Part shown: piece after piece, positions 63,621 through 64,000 of the stretch
Numbering within the stretch: the stretch's first letter is position 1
Layout of the letters: every line of letters begins with the position of its first letter
Source: Tolypeutes matacus
Lineage: Eukaryota; Chordata; Mammalia; Cingulata; Chlamyphoridae
DNA: 64,000 nt
Direction of reading: 5' to 3'
Assembly: GCA_026826555.1 (NCBI GenBank)
Contig: JAKSZT010000116.1
Span: 2,833,420 to 2,897,419 of the forward strand
Made by a program: the position numbers and the translations under genes
Notes under the pieces: model-generated
Told to the model about the DNA's origin: nothing
Seen by the model: only the letters and a program-made list of their open reading frames with translations
Databases searched by the model: none

Positions 63621-64000
63621 CTTTTCCTATGCCAATGCAGTAGTTTCTTCACTTCTGCAATCAAATAAAAATTATTGTTTCATCTTTTGCTATGCACATG
63701 TTTTCACCTACCATCAACTTCAAAACACTGGTTTACCTAAAACTCTATGAATGCACTCGATTTTTTGGTTTTGAAAATGAAGAAAGGATCTTGTTTCCTT
63801 GGCTGCTATGCACTTGTTTTCACTTACAACCAATGTCAAAACACCACTTTTACCTAATGCTGTACCAATGCAGTATTTTCTTCACTTTTGTAATCGAAGT
63901 ACGATTATTTTTTCATTTGCTGCTTTGCACATGTTCTCATTTACAATCAACATCAAAACACTGGTTTTACCTAACACTCTGTGAATGCAGGAGTTACTTC

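Larger units (their letters stand above)
1..64000 (+). repeat. Giant tandem satellite array, ~116-117 bp monomer, ~550 head-to-tail copies
   Basis: Every part of the window reads as copies of one unit. Phased on TTTTACCTAA, a typical unit has TTTTACCTAA at 1-10, GAATGCAG at 19-26, CTTCAGTTTTGAAAACTAAG at 33-52, GCTGCTATGCAC at 72-83, TTTTCACTTACAATCAATG at 87-105 and TCAAAACACTGG at 106-117. Successive TTTAC anchors checked by hand lie 115-117 bp apart (ends at 7448, 7565, 7682; 61880, 61996, 62113). All copies have the same orientation and no inverted block was seen. Subtypes differ by substitutions and by shared short indels, so units run from about 110 to 118 bp. Base composition is AT-rich and CpG is scarce. 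The array continues past both edges. The family is not one I can name. It lacks the 171-bp unit of alpha satellite and I saw no CENP-B box. All stretches without other annotation consist of this repeat. Confidence 0.97.
48521..64000 (+). repeat. Type II satellite block, large (about 133 monomers)
   Basis: Type II monomers continue to the window end. Recurrent subtypes include a (TATGCCAATGCAG, AAATCTAAGTAAG), b (TTTTGAAAGGTAAGTAAG), d (TTTTGACAACTAAGC, TTTTGACTTACAATC), e (AAAATGAAGAAAGAATC), f (GGTACTAAGGTTTTG, CCATGTCAAAGCACCCC), h (AAAACCAATAAAGAAAC), i and l (CTTTTGTAAAGTAAG), j (TTAGAATCAAAGGCAAAC) and k (ACACAGTCTGAATGCAG, TTTTGAGTTAC). The order a-e-f-g-h-i-j-k-l is the one I could trace best. 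E-box CACGTG at unit position about 81-86 is frequent here and was not seen at the matching position of type I. Confidence 0.9.

Noticed and set aside
1..64000. CRISPR array
   Set aside because: The repeated unit is ~117 bp and diverged, with no identical short repeats separated by unique spacers and no cas genes. CpG depletion and a retrocopy point to a vertebrate genome.
1..64000. Alpha satellite or mouse minor satellite
   Set aside because: The period is 117 and not 171 bp. The 120-bp minor satellite is close in length, but its CENP-B box was not found and the sequence does not match beyond short AT-rich words.
1..64000. tRNA, rRNA or small RNA genes
   Set aside because: No cloverleaf, A/B box pair, or rRNA-like conserved segment was seen. 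All sequence is accounted for by monomers.

Overview
The whole 64 kb window is one uninterrupted head-to-tail tandem repeat array with no recognisable gene. The monomer is about 116-117 bp, AT-rich and always in the same orientation, so the window holds roughly 550 copies (length divided by period). Neither edge reaches unique DNA: the window opens and closes inside a monomer, so the real array is longer than 64 kb. CpG is very rare and often replaced by TpG or CpA. The only foreign insertion I see is a poly(A)-tailed retrocopy with a 10-bp target-site duplication. Both points suggest a vertebrate, most likely mammalian, nuclear genome. I do not recognise the satellite family or the species.

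Monomers are diverged from one another and fall into recurrent subtypes, which follow each other in a largely fixed order (higher-order repeats, HORs) that has been cut and reshuffled by deletions and duplications. Two monomer superfamilies alternate in four blocks. Type I runs from 1 to about 37,420, type II to about 40,255, type I again to about 48,520, and type II to the end. Type I units carry GTTACTTGTTTAATTGG and CAATGTCAAAA. Type II units carry GATACTTGTTTCCTTGG, CAACTTCAAAA and often an E-box CACGTG. Both junctions of the 40-48 kb type I block fall in the same type I subtype and keep monomer phase, as if that block had entered a pre-existing type II array by aligned recombination.

Small features on top of the array are the retroposed fragment at 49,660-49,726, two fold-back inverted repeats (23,017-23,039 and 51,099-51,118), hybrid and truncated monomers, and a few local expansions. 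Open reading frames of 60-126 codons exist only because each monomer has one stop in each of two frames and is close to a multiple of three. I find no evidence that any is a gene. No tRNA, rRNA, CRISPR array, complete transposon, promoter or terminator could be supported.
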